Shown: positions 1-13,233 of the stretch, in pieces
How the letters are laid out: each line of letters opens with the position of its first letter
Numbering within the stretch: the stretch's first letter is position 1
NCBI GenBank assembly: GCA_010093515.1
Contig: MU001703.1
Span: forward strand, 106,700 to 170,699
Length of the DNA stretch: 64,000 nt
Source: Lineolata rhizophorae
Taxonomy: Eukaryota; Ascomycota; Dothideomycetes; Lineolatales; Lineolataceae
Direction: 5' to 3'
Notes under the pieces: generated by a model
The model's input: only the letters and a program-made list of their open reading frames with translations
Told to the model about the DNA's origin: nothing
The model's database searches: none
Translations under genes and position numbers: made by a program

Positions 1-3000
1 GTGACCGCTTGGCCTCCGCAAAGGGTGGAGATGGGCACGGGATACATACTACGTAGACCAGGCTTCTACCCCACAGTTACCGGGCGCGTCAGCAGATCTC
101 GCACGGACGGCCAGGTAGCGCGCAGGTCTCGACTGGGGGGATAGGGGGTCGCGGCGCCCCGCCTGGCCCCGCCTGATTGGAGAAGAGAAGGCTCCGGAGA
201 CGCCTTCACGTGCCAGGCCCGTCGCTCGGACCTTTTTTCGAGCCCCGACTGATTCTAGAGCACGCCGCCTTCGATCGGGGTACTTCGGTACTTCGCAAGG
301 GCCTGGCCCTTTTTTTCTCCCCGTCGACGATCCGGAGAGGGTCTGGACACACGACGAGGCAGAAGCAAAGCAAAAGCCCCCTTCCCCGACCGGACCAGCT
401 CTCTCTCAGCAGATGCCCGTGACCACGAACGGGACAAAGCGCGAAGATAGCCGCAGCTGCGGCGAAGGGACGCGCGTGGCCACATGCCCTTTTTCTCATG
501 CAGGGTAAAATGGAGTCTGCTCGCGCCCTACGTGCTAGCCTATCGGGAGATGCGTACCAATGTGGATGAAAAGGGCTATTTTTTACTCGGCTCCATTATG
601 TACTGCGCTTACGGCAAAGTCTCTTTGCCCGCAAAAGCTTCTCGATAGCCGCCCCCCAGACGCGAAGCTTACCCGGAACCCCACCGCTCACTCGAGTCAG
701 GCCTTGATCAGGCCGCGCTCAGGTACGAGTCACCCCGTACCCCGTACCCCACATGGGACGCCCTTGCCAGGTCTGGACCCCGAGAATGGGGTGCCCGTGA
801 ACAAAGCTGTCAGGCTGTCAGCAGTCGAAAAAGACCGGGTGAGAGTCCGTCAAAGGCAGCTGGAGTGGGCTCCATGGGCGATCCCGTGGTTATGTGGTGA
901 GGGAGGGCTGTGAGCCCAACTGGCTGTCGGTCCGCGCCGCAAGTGGCCCGAGGGCCGGCCACCATGCCACATTCCCCCCGGCGAACCAAGAGAGAGCCAA
1001 GGGAGCTTAGCTACATACGAGCCTCCTCCCGTCGCCGCCCAACCGCCGTCCGCGCTCTGGCTGCGCCGCCGGCTTACCTAGCCACGTCGGCCGTACTGAC
1101 TGACATGAGCCTCACTTTTATGACAAACGGACATTGAACCTCCTCTCCACTTGCTGCGTGTGCTGAGTGCGGAGCACTAACGCGGCGCCAACGTACCACA
1201 GTATTGAGCGGAACGGCGGAATCGTGTCCGCCCGCTCCCCCGGATTCGCCTTGGGACCTTCCTTGTCCCTTTGCTTGCGTGGCACAGGCATGCCATGCCC
1301 GCGCTCCAGCGAACCCGACTGGTGGCGGGAGGCTCAGGTGCCAAGGAAATGTGGGCCCTCCCAGGGCTCCGCCAAGAAATAGTGGGCCCCTCAGGCTCCA
1401 GGTCCTCCCCACCCCAGGCTCCCAGGCTCCCAGGCTCTCAACCCTTTTTTCCGGGGCCCGTGGCCAATCAGCGTCTCGCGAATTCGAGCTTTCGCCAATG
1501 CCCCTGCGCCTGAGCTCGTTCGGCCCGCCTCGCCCGGGGCCGCGGGGCGAGAAGAGGCGGCCTGCCGCGCGCAACGATCTCTATGTAGTAGGTCGCCTCC
1601 ATGCTGTCGGTGCGCTCTTGTGTTGCCCCCACGTTCCACGGTGCGCGTCCCGGCGCAGGCGGGTGCTGCTGTGACCGGTGTGCAGCAAGGCGCGAGGCGT
1701 GAGGGGGAGGCGAGAAGCTATGTATTCGGTCCTAGGTACGGGAACGGGCCGGGTGGGGCGTTTAATGGTAAGCGCGCAGGAAGCGGTTCAACCGTCGTGG
1801 AACCACGGAAACGGCGACGCGAGACGAGGCGACAGGGAACGCATGAGGATGAGCGTGGATGCGTGTGCGTGTGACGAGCACGACGAGCAAGCGAATTTAC
1901 TTCGTGTTGGAGACTACCTCTGTAAAACTCGCATCCCTCGCTCTCCTCGCATCGAGGATTTACATGTTGCGGTGACACACAATTGTCGCTGATGCAACGG
2001 GCGATAATAATATGGAGATGGCGAAAGCTGAAGGGGTAGGGGTGGAACGTGAAGATACGTACTAGTATATGATAATAGCGTTATACCGCATAAGACGATC
2101 GAATCTGATAATGCAGCTGGGGCAGTGGTAGGGTTTCTCCACCTTACTTGCCTGTCGTCTTTCGCCCCAGACACCCGTATCCCCCGCTGTCCCGCATTCC
2201 TGTTCTCTGGAACCGAAAACTCCACCTAATAATGACCGGGGCCGGGTTGTCTTATAACCTTTTTGGACTTTTGACTTTCCGAGCTGAACATTAAAAGTGC
2301 AACATATACTCCGTATATGTATGTACAATGCTGTGTACACTGTCCCCGCTTAGATACGGGGCATGGAGAGACCTACGCCTGGGATGAGGTCGCAATCTCC
2401 CTCTGCCTACCTCTTAAACAAGAGCACCGACAACCGGGGACAGAGTCTAGACAGCACGGTTCCACATGCTATCCTTAGTACCCAAAGAACAAACTTGTCT
2501 ACCTAGGTAGCTCTCCTAGGATCCCGCTCTGTTGCACGCCCTAGGGACCTTCCTAACGCGACCCGCAATCCGACCAGCTGGAAAGTTGAAAGACATGTCT
2601 CAAGTCGAAAAAATATCGGGACCACCTCTCACCTGCGAGAGTCACAGGCTCGCCGACACCACCGCGCGCGACGCGTGCCACATACACACCATCCGGGGGT
2701 ATCCTGAGCACGTTCACGGCATCTCTGAGAAACCCCCGGACCCGGATCGTCGAAAACCAACACCAACAGCCCGGACACCCGACTTCCCCGTCAACGACCC
2801 CCCGGTCTCTCCTTCACCTCTCAAAGAGGAATCGGCGTCCCCTTGGGCTCTTTTTTTCGCTCTGGCCCGTGGTGTGATGGAAGGGGCCGGGCCAGCCCTC
2901 CGCGCCCGTGCGCCCCTCCTCCCCCCGCCGCGAGGCCCTCTCCTCTCCTCTCCTCTTCTGACCCCGGCTCGCCGGCTCCCGCGGGCGGCGCCCCAGGAAG

Positions 3001-6000
3001 CGCACCACCCACACCAGACCCTGGGCCCGGACCCAGTCCCCCGGAGACGACGGCGGGCGTGCGGCGGCGCCAACGCGCCCCGCCGGCGCGGCCGCTAGCA
3101 GGGGTCTTCCCCTTGCCCGCGCGCCCTGAATCGTTGCTGCCGGATGCATGGCTATCCCACCAGTAAGGTGGCGCGCGGCTGGAGCCGGGGGCCGGGCAAC
3201 CGCCTGACGGGCGCCCGCCGGACGCGCACATCCCAGCACGCCCTGGGCCCCTCTCCGCCTGCCGCGCCGCGCCCGTGTAGCCTAGGTTGCAAGATATACT
3301 GCGCAGGTGGTTCGTACTGCGTACTTCGTACGAAGGTCTGTCTGCAGACTGCCCCGGCGGATCGCTTCCCAGAGCCCCGGTGGGCGAGGCGGCGGACGCT
3401 TGGGTCGTCCTGCCGGACCCGTTGGCGGTCGAGCCCCGCTTTGACGCAGCTACCTATGTACCAGGAGCAAACCCCCCCGGGCAGCCTTGGAGCCCGGGCC
3501 CTGGGCATCGGCCCGCGGGCCCCTCGACGAGGATAGATGTCCCCACCAGTCGAGCACGATGGGGATTGGTGCTCGCCCATCGTTCTTCATGGGGTTCCCA
3601 GCTGGCCGGGTTGTCGTATGATCGTATGGTAGATTTCTTTTTTGCCTTTGCTTTTTGGATTGCGGTCCTCAATGCGATTGGGAGAAACTTACTTCGAGGG
3701 CGCGCATGGATCGGTTTTGGATATTCGACAACGCTCCTCCACTCTTCATGTCCAACAAAGGGCGGAAATTAACTATCGGCATCGTGATCTACCATATGGG
3801 GAATGGAAGAAACAGAAGCAACTCGATATCTGCCCCCTTTCGATACCCCTTCACCAAACTTCGTTTTATGGAATACCTTACAATACTATGGTTGGTTTCG
3901 GCATCGAGTAACCAGGGACAACATCTTGTCTCTTTCTCAGAAGTCAAGGGGCTTTGCTGGTGAAAGCTCCGCGGGATCAGGGATCAACGCCGAGGCCAGC
4001 TTCATTCTATGCATTCGCTCGCGGCGTGATGAGATTTGCGTCGGGCCATCCCTCCCGCGCGCCCCCGAGTTGACCGACGATCGCTGTCCTCGTCGCCGAA
4101 CAACAACGCGCAAGCATTGACCGTTCAAAGTCGACGTGTTGATAGTTCATCACGAGGTTAGACTGCAATGCGGCAATCCCAGCTCCCAGATTGTCCCCAT
4201 GGGTAGCCGTTGCAACTATAAACTTAAAATTCCAGCTCAAAAAAGCAAGAGAAACGCATTTATGCAACGTTTCTAGGGGGTCCAGCCAACCAGCGGCCGA
4301 GCTGACCCATTTCTTGTGTCCTTTAAAGTTCTATAGCCATTGAGCCTATTGCGGCTTTCCCTGCCCGCCCGTTACCGACAACTTGGTAGCTAAAAAAAGT
4401 ATAAAAAGAAAGCAGCGCAAACGAACGAAGAGGGACAGCTACTGCTACGTAGGAGAGAGCGGGCACGGCCCTCGCGGATATTCAAGGCGCCAATCCCGCG
4501 GGCACCCCGGCCTACGACCCTTAGGTACATAGGTCCCCCCATGTGAGATTGGTGTGAACGGGAGAGCGACGTTCGGGAGGGAAACCCGCTCCCGTTCACA
4601 CTTCCCGTCTGCCATTCCGTCGTCACAACCGCAAGCCGTTTCAGCGCCAGGGTTTGGTTCCCCCCTCAACGAAACCCCCCCACCCGGGGGTTACCCCTTG
4701 CGGATTGCGGACGCGGTTCGAGATTGCCCGCGGCGGCATTGAGCGCCCCCCTTCCCCGGGCGCCGCGTGGGGAGAACTTTACTCAGGGGAGGAGGGCCAA
4801 GGAGCTGCGGAAGCCGGCCAGCGGGATGGGCCAGGGCGCCCGGGGCTTGCCAAGGCGAGGAGGCGTCGAGTGCTTCGAGTGAAGCTGGCCTCCCAACGGG
4901 CAAGGAAAGTTTATCTGCATCACGACGGGCGCCCGGGCGCACGTCCGCAAACTCCGTATCGACTTTTTCTTTTTTTCTGTTCTTTCCTGGCTCGCTGGCT
5001 AGCCTTTTGCTTTTCGTTGCTTCATCAAACGACGCCGGTCCCGTGCAGAAAGCCACAAGCGCGGCCCGGCCAGAGTGCCTCCTGCACGCTACGGGCTTGG
5101 CGGCACGTCCCGCCGGGGCGGGTCTAGCGAGCGGGGGGAAGCCGATTCCGTCGGATGCCCTGCCGCCGCCCACAGTGAGCCCCCGTGCCGCGCCGCCTCT
5201 CGGGGCCCTCTCGCTTCGCTTTTGTTTGAGCCTGAAAGCCGCCGAGAGGATTGCGCCGTTTGGTACGTACCAAGAGGTGCGTACTACCTACGTAGGTCAG
5301 CCTCCGTCCCGCTCCCACGGACATTGACTCTCTCTCTTTTCTTTGTTTTTTTTCTTCTTCCTTTCCTTTTTGCGTAAGAAAAGTGGGAACGACGGTGGGA
5401 ATGACGGTGGGTCAAGGGACGTTAGCCCGGCTCCGGGGGCCCATCTCCTCTCCCACTTGCTCTTAAGCCATTCTCCACTCTTTGTGCCCGTCACGATGGT
5501 TTTCGGGACGGCCGCTATCGGCGAAGACAAGGGCAGACCTGTGGGACGACCGTTTGCTCTGCCGTCTCCCGCTGATATCGGAATTCGGTTCCTGTATGTA
5601 CCGTACGTACATACCTTCTGGGCGCCACGGGCTCGGGTACCTGTTACCGTCGGTCGGTTCCCTCTTCTAGGGGTTTTCTAGCTCGCCCGTCTTCCCCGTT
5701 CGCCGACCAGCCCCCCCGTTTAATGTCTCTCGGGTTCGCGATAGCGCCGCGAGAGTTGGGCCGCGCCGAATCGCGCCGGCCGCCCCGTCATGTTGGAAAC
5801 CCATTTTGCCAAACGGGTGGAGAGAAAAGTAAACCCCCCCTCTCCCACCCGTCGCATCATCATGTCCGAAGTGACTCCGAATCCAACGCCAGAACTATTG
5901 TAGAGCTAAGACGGGGAAGTGGAGAACTGGCTTGCTCGCCGTCTTCCCCGATGCCGTCGCCGCGGGAACGATGGCTTCCGTGCGAAGGCCCGAGCGGCCG

Positions 6001-9000
6001 TGGGCCCCGAGCGACGGCGCTTCATCTACTGAATCGCTGGGTCATTGCGGCTCGCCATGGCGCGAGGCTCCTCTTTCTGTCTCTCCACACGTACCAGTGT
6101 CGCCCTTAGTACGTTACCTAGGGGACCTTAACTCGCCATCAGACACACGGACAGGGTTCGCATGCCCCTCCGCTCGGGAACCTACGATTTCACCCCGGGC
6201 AGAGCGTCCTGGCCCGCCGCCGTTCGTCCCGAGTGCAAACCCCCGTGGCTAATCTCGCGTGGACCGGTCGGCAAGGCGAGAGCGGTGCTTTTCGTTCCCG
6301 ACCTCCCCCAACGTCCCTCCCGGTCGGGTTGCGCGGGCTAACAACGTACATACCTAGACGACAAGGGAGGGACGGGCTTCGAGCCGTTTTGGAACCTTGA
6401 ACGCGCGGAGCCTGCACGCGCGCGCGCGCACTGCTAGCCCTCGTCCGCGATAGCGGAGCCGCGAGCGAGTTGCGTTTGCCGTGGCCCTGGGACGAGTGTG
6501 GGACCTGCGAGCCGCTTCGTTCTCCACCTGCCTACTGTAGGTACGGGATCCGATGGGAGACCGGGTTTACGAAGTCTAGGGTGGGGGATAGGTGGACGAT
6601 GGACGACGATGGTTCCCGATCACCTTGGGACTAAATGGCTGGCTAGGTACGAGCAGGTAGGGAGAACGCTTTGAGACAAAGGCCCCGCGTGCCGGGCTTT
6701 CTTTGCGCTCAGCGTTTGAGTGCCTGGAGCTGATTGTTCCTTCCTTCGTACCTGGAATGGCTTCGCCGGTAGGAGGCTACATTGCACCATATCCCCTACC
6801 GGTGATGGTCGGCGAAACGTGTTTCCCCCGTCGACGTTGCAGACGCAGGATGCATTTGCGGTTTTAAGATGCCGGGGAGCGTGGTGTCCGCGCCGGGGAA
6901 CGCGGTCGCAGTTGCACGCAGGTACACGCGCAGACGGGTGGCTGTCTCCATCCGGAACGAAAAAGGCGCATAACGGAAGGACGTCAAGATTGCCATCCTA
7001 CGGACAAGTCTTGTCCGGCGGCATGAACAACGTCGCATGGGGGGAAAAGGGAGAGAACGGGCAATGCCACATGGAAGGAGCCGCTAACCACAACGGCCCA
7101 GCTCCGAGGCCCAGCACCGAGGTCCAGGCCTACCCCACGCGCCGGCAGCTGGAGGTGGCACGGCCGCACGTGCTCCAGCTTCGTCCCAGCCAACGATCGG
7201 CCGCGCCCGCGGGATGCCGTGCGCCTGATCTCGCTCCTCCCGCCCGGCCGTTCATCCCGCGGACGCCTAAGCCAGATGTGCTGCTGCCGTCGCTGCTGCC
7301 GTTCCTCCTCCGGTTGTCTACGCCGGTCAGACTCTCCGCTGTCCGATTGCTCCCACGGCTGCTCTGCAGCTGATTTCTCATATATCTGCCGTGCGACCGC
7401 CGGTGGCCAGGGCGCAGTAGTGGCTGAGGTGAGGCAGTGTGTCCGGCGCGCTGGGACCAAGGCAAGCGCTGAGCAAACAACGCCCGGCGCAGGCCTCTCT
7501 CCTCTTTCTCCGTCCGTGCCACTTACTATAGGCATACATCCACACTCTTTATATTTGGGAAGTGATCGGTCAGGAGGATGACCGACCTCGAGGTAAGGGG
7601 TTCAGACTGGGGCGGGCAGCTGGACGACCCGATCGCCCAGCTCCCGGCCCTTTCTTTTCGTCTTTAATCTATCTCCGCGCATCGAAAAACGGTCCGCCCC
7701 GACGGCGCCATTCTCGAGGTCAGCAGCAGTCAGCTGCCTACGGAGTCCTTTGTCGTCTTGTTTCACAGTCGTTGGCCGCGAGCCGCTCTCCGTCAGTTGC
7801 GCATATTCGCGCAACCACCATCCTGTCCCACCGACCGTTCTGCCGATTGCTTCCCCATTTTATGTTGTTGGCCACTCCGGATGACTCCAGCTCTGCATGG
7901 TGGGTGTGGGGGACGGGCGCGATTACGGTTGAAGGCCTCCCAGTCCCGTCCAGCCGGGTCAGGTCGTTACTCTGTGCGTCCTCCACCATGTGGTGATCGG
8001 CTGCCCCATCGCTTGTGTCTCCTGGCGTTCCATGCACTGCCCGGATCACGGTGTTCCACTCATTTCCTTTTGCGCTCCCCTGGCCGGCATGCCGTTCCTT
8101 TCGAACCAGAGCCCGTCGGCTCCTTGCGACTCCTTAACCGTCTGCCGCGGTCCTGCGCAACGGCCCGGACGAGAATGCAACCCCTTTCGACACCCTGGCC
8201 GGTCCTTTCTCGCACGAGACCTGGAAGAGTCTGACTGCGCTGCGGCTGCTTCTAAATTCTCCGCGGTACCCCGTCGCCGATCTAGATGGCCGTTCCCGAG
8301 CCGGCCTCGAAACATGTCGACTTCGTCCGAGGTGCTGCAGCGCTCACCGCGGTGGTAAGCGCCGCCCACGCTAGGTGTCGGCATGTTCGAATTACACCAC
8401 ACCTTTGCACTTCCCACGGACGGACTCTGTAGGATGCGAAATTTCGCCTCACCGTCTGCATACGGTACTCGGAGGTACACGAATGGCCAAGGTTGATGGA
8501 TAGCCTTCCCCAGAGTTGATCCGGGGACACACAGGTATGCGTCCGCACCACCATCTTCCAGCTTTACTCGCACCAACCACGTCATCCTGCTCGCGTACCT
8601 CAATATCCGCAGCCATCGCCCCCCTGTCCCCGGGCGCTCTCGTGCACTCCCATCTCCAGTCCGCTCTGCAGGGTCCGGCGGATTAACGATCGCAGCTCGA
8701 CGGTCTCTCCGGTGGCGTCGGGCTCCGTTGTTTAACCCAAGCCCGACACGAGCTCCCCTTATACTCGGCCTGTTTCAATCGCGCACACCGCTCCATCCGT
8801 CGTGGTCAGGACCTTAGCAGGAGAGGGCCCTTGCGCGCGTGCCCTTCGAGAAGTCCGCCGCACCGACCACCCCAGATGGGTTCTCTTGTTTCACCGTTTC
8901 GACTGTGCGGCCCGAAAACCCCGCAGCGGCGCGAATCGAAACTCCAGAGAAACGAGCGGCTGCTTCCTTCCTCCTCCCCCCCTCCCCATCCCTCCATCTC

Positions 9001-11100
9001 CATCTTTCGTTCGCGGCAAAATAGATCGAACGTTGCCAGATCTTCCGTCCGACACTAGACGGTTCAAGGCCCCACGGTGCGCCTACCCCGGACCCCGCCT
9101 TTTCCTTTCCGCGCATTTTTGCCAACCTTTGGTAGGCTCGTGCCGCCCCCGTTCAATTTTCTTTTTATTTTCTACTCCTCTTTGGTTCGACATTCTCCCG
9201 GCCTTCTCGAAGGGCGGCGCGAGGCACGGACGGCGCAGGCGCCCGGCAATGCTCCTCTGTTAAGCACGGCCGTTGGGAATAATTACCCGCGCGACGGCGG
9301 GCGTTGGGGCGGGGCAGAGCGAGAACGCCAGGCACCGTCCAGCCACAAGGTCGTCATGGGATCCTAGAAACCTGTCTCTGCCTCTATTTTGACGATTCTT
9401 CCCCAGATGCAGAGAGCCATGTGCCTTGCGCCCAACGCCAGGGCACGCATACATCCACCTTCCTTTTCTCAACCGCATCTGCCCAGTCCGCCCGCCACAC
9501 CCTCGCCAACAAAACCCCCTTGTTCCTTCCCCCTCCCTCTCTCCTCCCAAACTTTGTCACCCACACTCTCATCCGCTCCTCTCACCATCCTCTCTCCACC
9601 GCCTCTTTTGCCCTCCATCCTATACCCGATCTAGCTTATTTTCAGGAACGACGACCGGATTCGCGCTGATGATTTTCCGCCCCAGCCAGCCCTGCCACAC
9701 GGGAACCCCGCTTCACTTTTACCCGGCGTTGGAACCGGGGGGGCCGCCAACGCACGACATCGGGCCCGGGCGCGGCGGGGCGCAGCGTTCACCTAGGGGA
9801 CGCTTATCCACGAGGGCCACACCCCCTCCCCCCTCCCTTCTTTTTCCCCATCCGTTGCAGCCTCCGCTTCCCTTTTCCCTCCCCACACCCCCTATCCCCC
9901 CTCTCCCTCCCTACCTCTTGCTGACCCTTCCCTCCCCTTTTTTCCACTCCGTCACCGCCGCCCCGCCGCAAAGCGGTCGGTGCTGACGATGATGATGATG
10001 CCCGCTGCCCGTTACTCACCCGGCCGGGCCGTGCCTGAAGTCGGCTTTTCCCGCGTCTGCCAGTTTGGTTGTCGGCCGTCGCCGGGCACCTCCGTCGGGC
10101 CGCGGGGGCGGGTGGAACTCCTCCCCTTTGGACATTGTGATGCCTGCCGGCGCATGTCGTTGCCGGCGCGCCAGACCGGAGACCGGCTCCGATGAAGACG
10201 TTTTGCCGTGCGTCCTATTGGTGGAGGCTCGCTTTAGGCGGGGGCCGCTAAGTGGGAGGAGAAAAAAAAGAAAAAGAGGTTTATTTCTTCTTTTTGGAGA
10301 GGGGGGGAAGGGGTCATCTCGAAGGGTTCCGGTTCTGGAAGAGCTCCGTCCTAGCGGGTTCATAGATCTCGCATGTTTCTTTGTTCCCTTTTTTGAGTCA
10401 GCCCTGCTGCACGTGTGCATGCGAGCTGAATGGTTTTTTTTTTCCTTTTCTCGGGTTGCGCCGGCTTTTCTTTGTTGGTTGCGCACGCGGGCGCGAGCAT
10501 GGCCCGGGTCGTTTCTGAGTCTTTGTCGCAGAAGGTTGACGGTGCCGCATGCGGTGTCAATGAGGCCTGCTCCCCGCCCTCCCCCTCCCACCGGCTTCCG
10601 GTAGGTTTTCTTTTCTTGTACGCCCCAGCCGTTGCCAAATGCCGCTCGCCGTTGTGCGGCGGGATGGAGGGTTGGGTATAACGAGGAAGGGTTGGTTGGG
10701 CAAGTCCGGGAGGGTACCTGAGGACTACGCATGATGGCTTTGAAGGTGAGTTGAGGTTGTTCCGTAGGAAAACAAAAGGTAAAATGAAAGAGGAAAGGGG
10801 TACAAGAATATCTTGGAATGCGGCTGGATACCTCGATCAATGCACGTCGCCGGCGGACGCGGACCCCCCCGCCCGTTCCGCCCGATCCCTACCTGGGTTT
10901 GTTTGGTCATGTGTTTGCTTCCCTTCGCTTCGTGCGGCTGCTGCTACTGCTGCTGCGAGTACATACTGCGGCGAGTCGTTGAGTATGTACGGCCGCGATA
11001 TGGCAGTAGCAAACTTTGCGTTCTGTGTCGTCCCTGAGCTTTCTAATTATACCTACTTTTATAGTACGGCAATTCTTCCATTCTACCAGTTCATGTGATA
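1..11100. other. GC-rich region without recognisable genes
   Basis: About 11 kb of mostly GC-rich sequence in which no frame on either strand gives a protein I recognise. Open frames up to about 270 codons exist (for example minus 10,016-10,840 and minus 8,046-8,603), but several overlap on both strands, as GC-rich non-coding DNA often does, and their translations are dominated by Pro, Arg, Ser and Gly. Pyrimidine-rich tracts (8,960-9,010, 9,440-9,650, 9,820-9,950) look like fungal promoter or leader DNA. Short GTAC- or CTAG-centred palindromes recur, for example at 2,499-2,510, 3,324-3,335, 5,260-5,273 and 5,286-5,297. The composition changes to AT-rich near 11,050. It may be a long upstream control region of a gene left of the window, or non-coding RNA; neither can be shown here. 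Confidence 0.5.
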
Positions 11101-12239
11101 CCACAACAGGCCTCATTTAAGCCTATCGTCCTTATATGCGATATTGCAGGGAAAGAAACTTAGCGCATTAAGAACAAACTTGTGCCCTAAAGGAAATTTC
11201 TTCAAAAGGCAAATGCTCTACTGGCCAAATAAATAGGACATGGAACAGTATAAAGCTTGGCACTCTACCCTTAAGCCGAGCCTCAATTCGCTTGAGGGTT
11301 TGTAAGTTGGAGCGTAGTACTCGATATAGTTAATTCACTATGCACGCACGTCAGACACGTGACGGAGCGGAAACTTGAAGAGAAGTCAGCAGATAAATGC
11401 TACCTACGACTACACAGCTTAGACGAGACTGTAAAAAGCTATTCTGAAGAAATCTCTCGAAACTCTCTTTGAATTCAATTCTGAGCAAATTAAAATAATT
11501 CTACCAATACACACTCGAAAATTTCTGCGCGCTTCGGTCGAACGCTAGACCCGAGCGCGCATGTTATAGTCCCTGGCGGACGAAATCAGGCCAGGCAGCA
11601 AAGTAGTCGCCAGTTCCGCACCATTCTCCAAGCACTCAGCGTTCTCTACCGCACCGCCACGCTGCTTGACAAGCAAGTGACTCGACTGTTAGAACCCCAA
11701 GCGCCTAGAAAGTTGAAGCACACTCGGAAAGAATCTCCTCTGCGCTTGGCAGACATATTTATTCCACTTCTAAGGGCTGAAGCCCAATCGCTTTCCATGT
11801 CTTCCTACGCCAGAAAGCAATTGCCTAGTAGGCATAATGACTCGGAGTTAATGCACCATACAGCATGGCTGCATACCGTAGTGGCAAGCAGTAGAGTTTG
11901 GACGGACGACGTACGGATGGACAACGGACAGCGAGCGGATGGGCAGCGGACAAGATGGGGATAGCATTGGACTGGTAAGTCATGAGAAAATTTTTCGTAG
12001 AGTTGTTTAAAAGACCCACTTGTTCCGTGGCTGCTCAGTGTTCTATCTCTGGCAATTGACGGCTCCTCCGTATTTCTTCCAGCCGACAGAAGTACAGAAG
12101 CTCGGATTTTTGTCCTCCACCAAATAAGTCACTCTCTGGCTGCCATTCCAAATCTCAACAGTACTGGTTCAAAGCGACGTACGCGACCTTGAAAATCAAT
12201 ATGGAGTAGAATCGGTGCGTACCTCTCTCTTCTTCCCTT
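11101..12239. other. AT-rich intergenic stretch
   Basis: AT-rich DNA with frequent stops in all frames. No gene, RNA or repeat was recognised. It separates the GC-rich block from the aldo-keto reductase relic. Confidence 0.4.
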
Positions 12240-12339
12240 AGTGGACCGGAACAGTACCGCGTTCAGGTTCGGCCTAGATAACTCCGATCATGACCATCGT
12301 GGCACTTCATGCTGTTCAAATAATGCTAACGGTTCCATT

Positions 12340-12700
12340 TGCAGACTCGGAAAGTCAGGCCTCAAGGTCTCCAAGGTGTTTTTGGGTGCCCTGTCTTTTG
12401 GGAATCCGTCCAAGCAGATGGGGTGGACCATTCCTGAGGAAAAGGCTCTCTCCATTATCTAATTCGCCTTTGACAAGGGCGTAAACACTTGGGATACGGT
12501 ACGCTCAGCTGTCTTCGACGCCATCGACGCGTGCGCCGAACGTTGGGCACCTACACGGACGTACTCGAGATTCATCGCCTAGATCGGGAGCCGCCACGAG
12601 AGGAAATTATGAGGGCGCTAAATGACGCCGCGGAGAGTGGGAAAGTAGGAAAGTGAGGTCTTTGGGCGCCAGTTCGGTATGTGTGCTCTACCATGGCGGT
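12340..12700 (+). pseudogene. aldo-keto reductase relic (YajO-like)
   Basis: Fragments of an aldo-keto reductase, a family of NADPH-dependent carbonyl reductases, can be read on the plus strand. The first piece (from about 12,340) carries LGKSGLKVSKVFLGALSFGN and ends in FDKGVNTWDT; the second (12,510-12,650) carries TYTDVLEIHRLDREPPREEI and ALNDAAESGKV. The gene is broken in several ways. There is a TAA stop at 12,460-12,462 inside the first piece. About one base is missing near 12,541, between VFDAIDACAER and LGTYTD. An 8-bp tandem duplication (GGAAAGTA/GGAAAGTG) near 12,636-12,652 shifts the frame before LGASS. No reductase sequence follows, so the C-terminal half is gone. A GTACGC after NTWDT (about 12,498) may be a remnant splice donor. 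It sits in AT-rich DNA, which fits decay. Family assignment is firm; a working gene is excluded. Confidence 0.75.
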
Positions 12701-13233
12701 CTCAATACCTAACTATTTTGTACACCAAGTCAACGTCTTTATGTTCATCTTCAACGCTTATTCATCCGTAATGGAGACTACCTTAGTACTGGTCCTAGAA
12801 TCGAAGCGTTGTAAGCAAGGAGTAAGAGAGTTAATTTTCTGCTGAATGCTATTGGTGTAGAAACTGATATCTGACAGAAGTATCACGAACTATGTTTTTC
12901 TGAAGGCGTATGGTGCTTTTAGTCTTTTAAATACAATTTAGCAAAGTCACTTAGAATGTCAAGTAGGCATGCAATATTTCCTGTCCTAACACAGGGTGGA
13001 ACTTCTATTGGTCCTGCTAGTATCGTAACTTTAGGGTTAAGGCTATTGCTAATGGTCCTAAAGCTTTCTGCGCATTCAAATCAAATTTAGAAATCAACGA
13101 TGACCAGAACGAATGAACAAGACAACGCCAAAACATGGTAGAAAAAAAAGTCTTCTCCCCAATGTGATCGTAATGCCAACTGCACTGGTGTTCGCTTCCG
13201 CAACAGAGCTAAGAATGATCCCAGCTTTCTGTG
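12701..13233. other. AT-rich spacer
   Basis: About 530 bp of AT-rich DNA between the reductase relic and the 3' end of the RTA1-like gene. It probably includes the 3' UTR of that minus-strand gene. No other feature was seen. Confidence 0.35.

Noticed and set aside
8046-8603. 185-codon minus-strand open frame in the GC-rich block
   Set aside because: The frame begins at a TTG, no family was recognised, no splice or start context supports it, and an equally long plus-strand frame overlaps.
10016-10840. 274-codon minus-strand open frame
   Set aside because: Low-complexity Arg/Lys/Ser/Pro composition, antisense of a pyrimidine/purine tract, and no motif.
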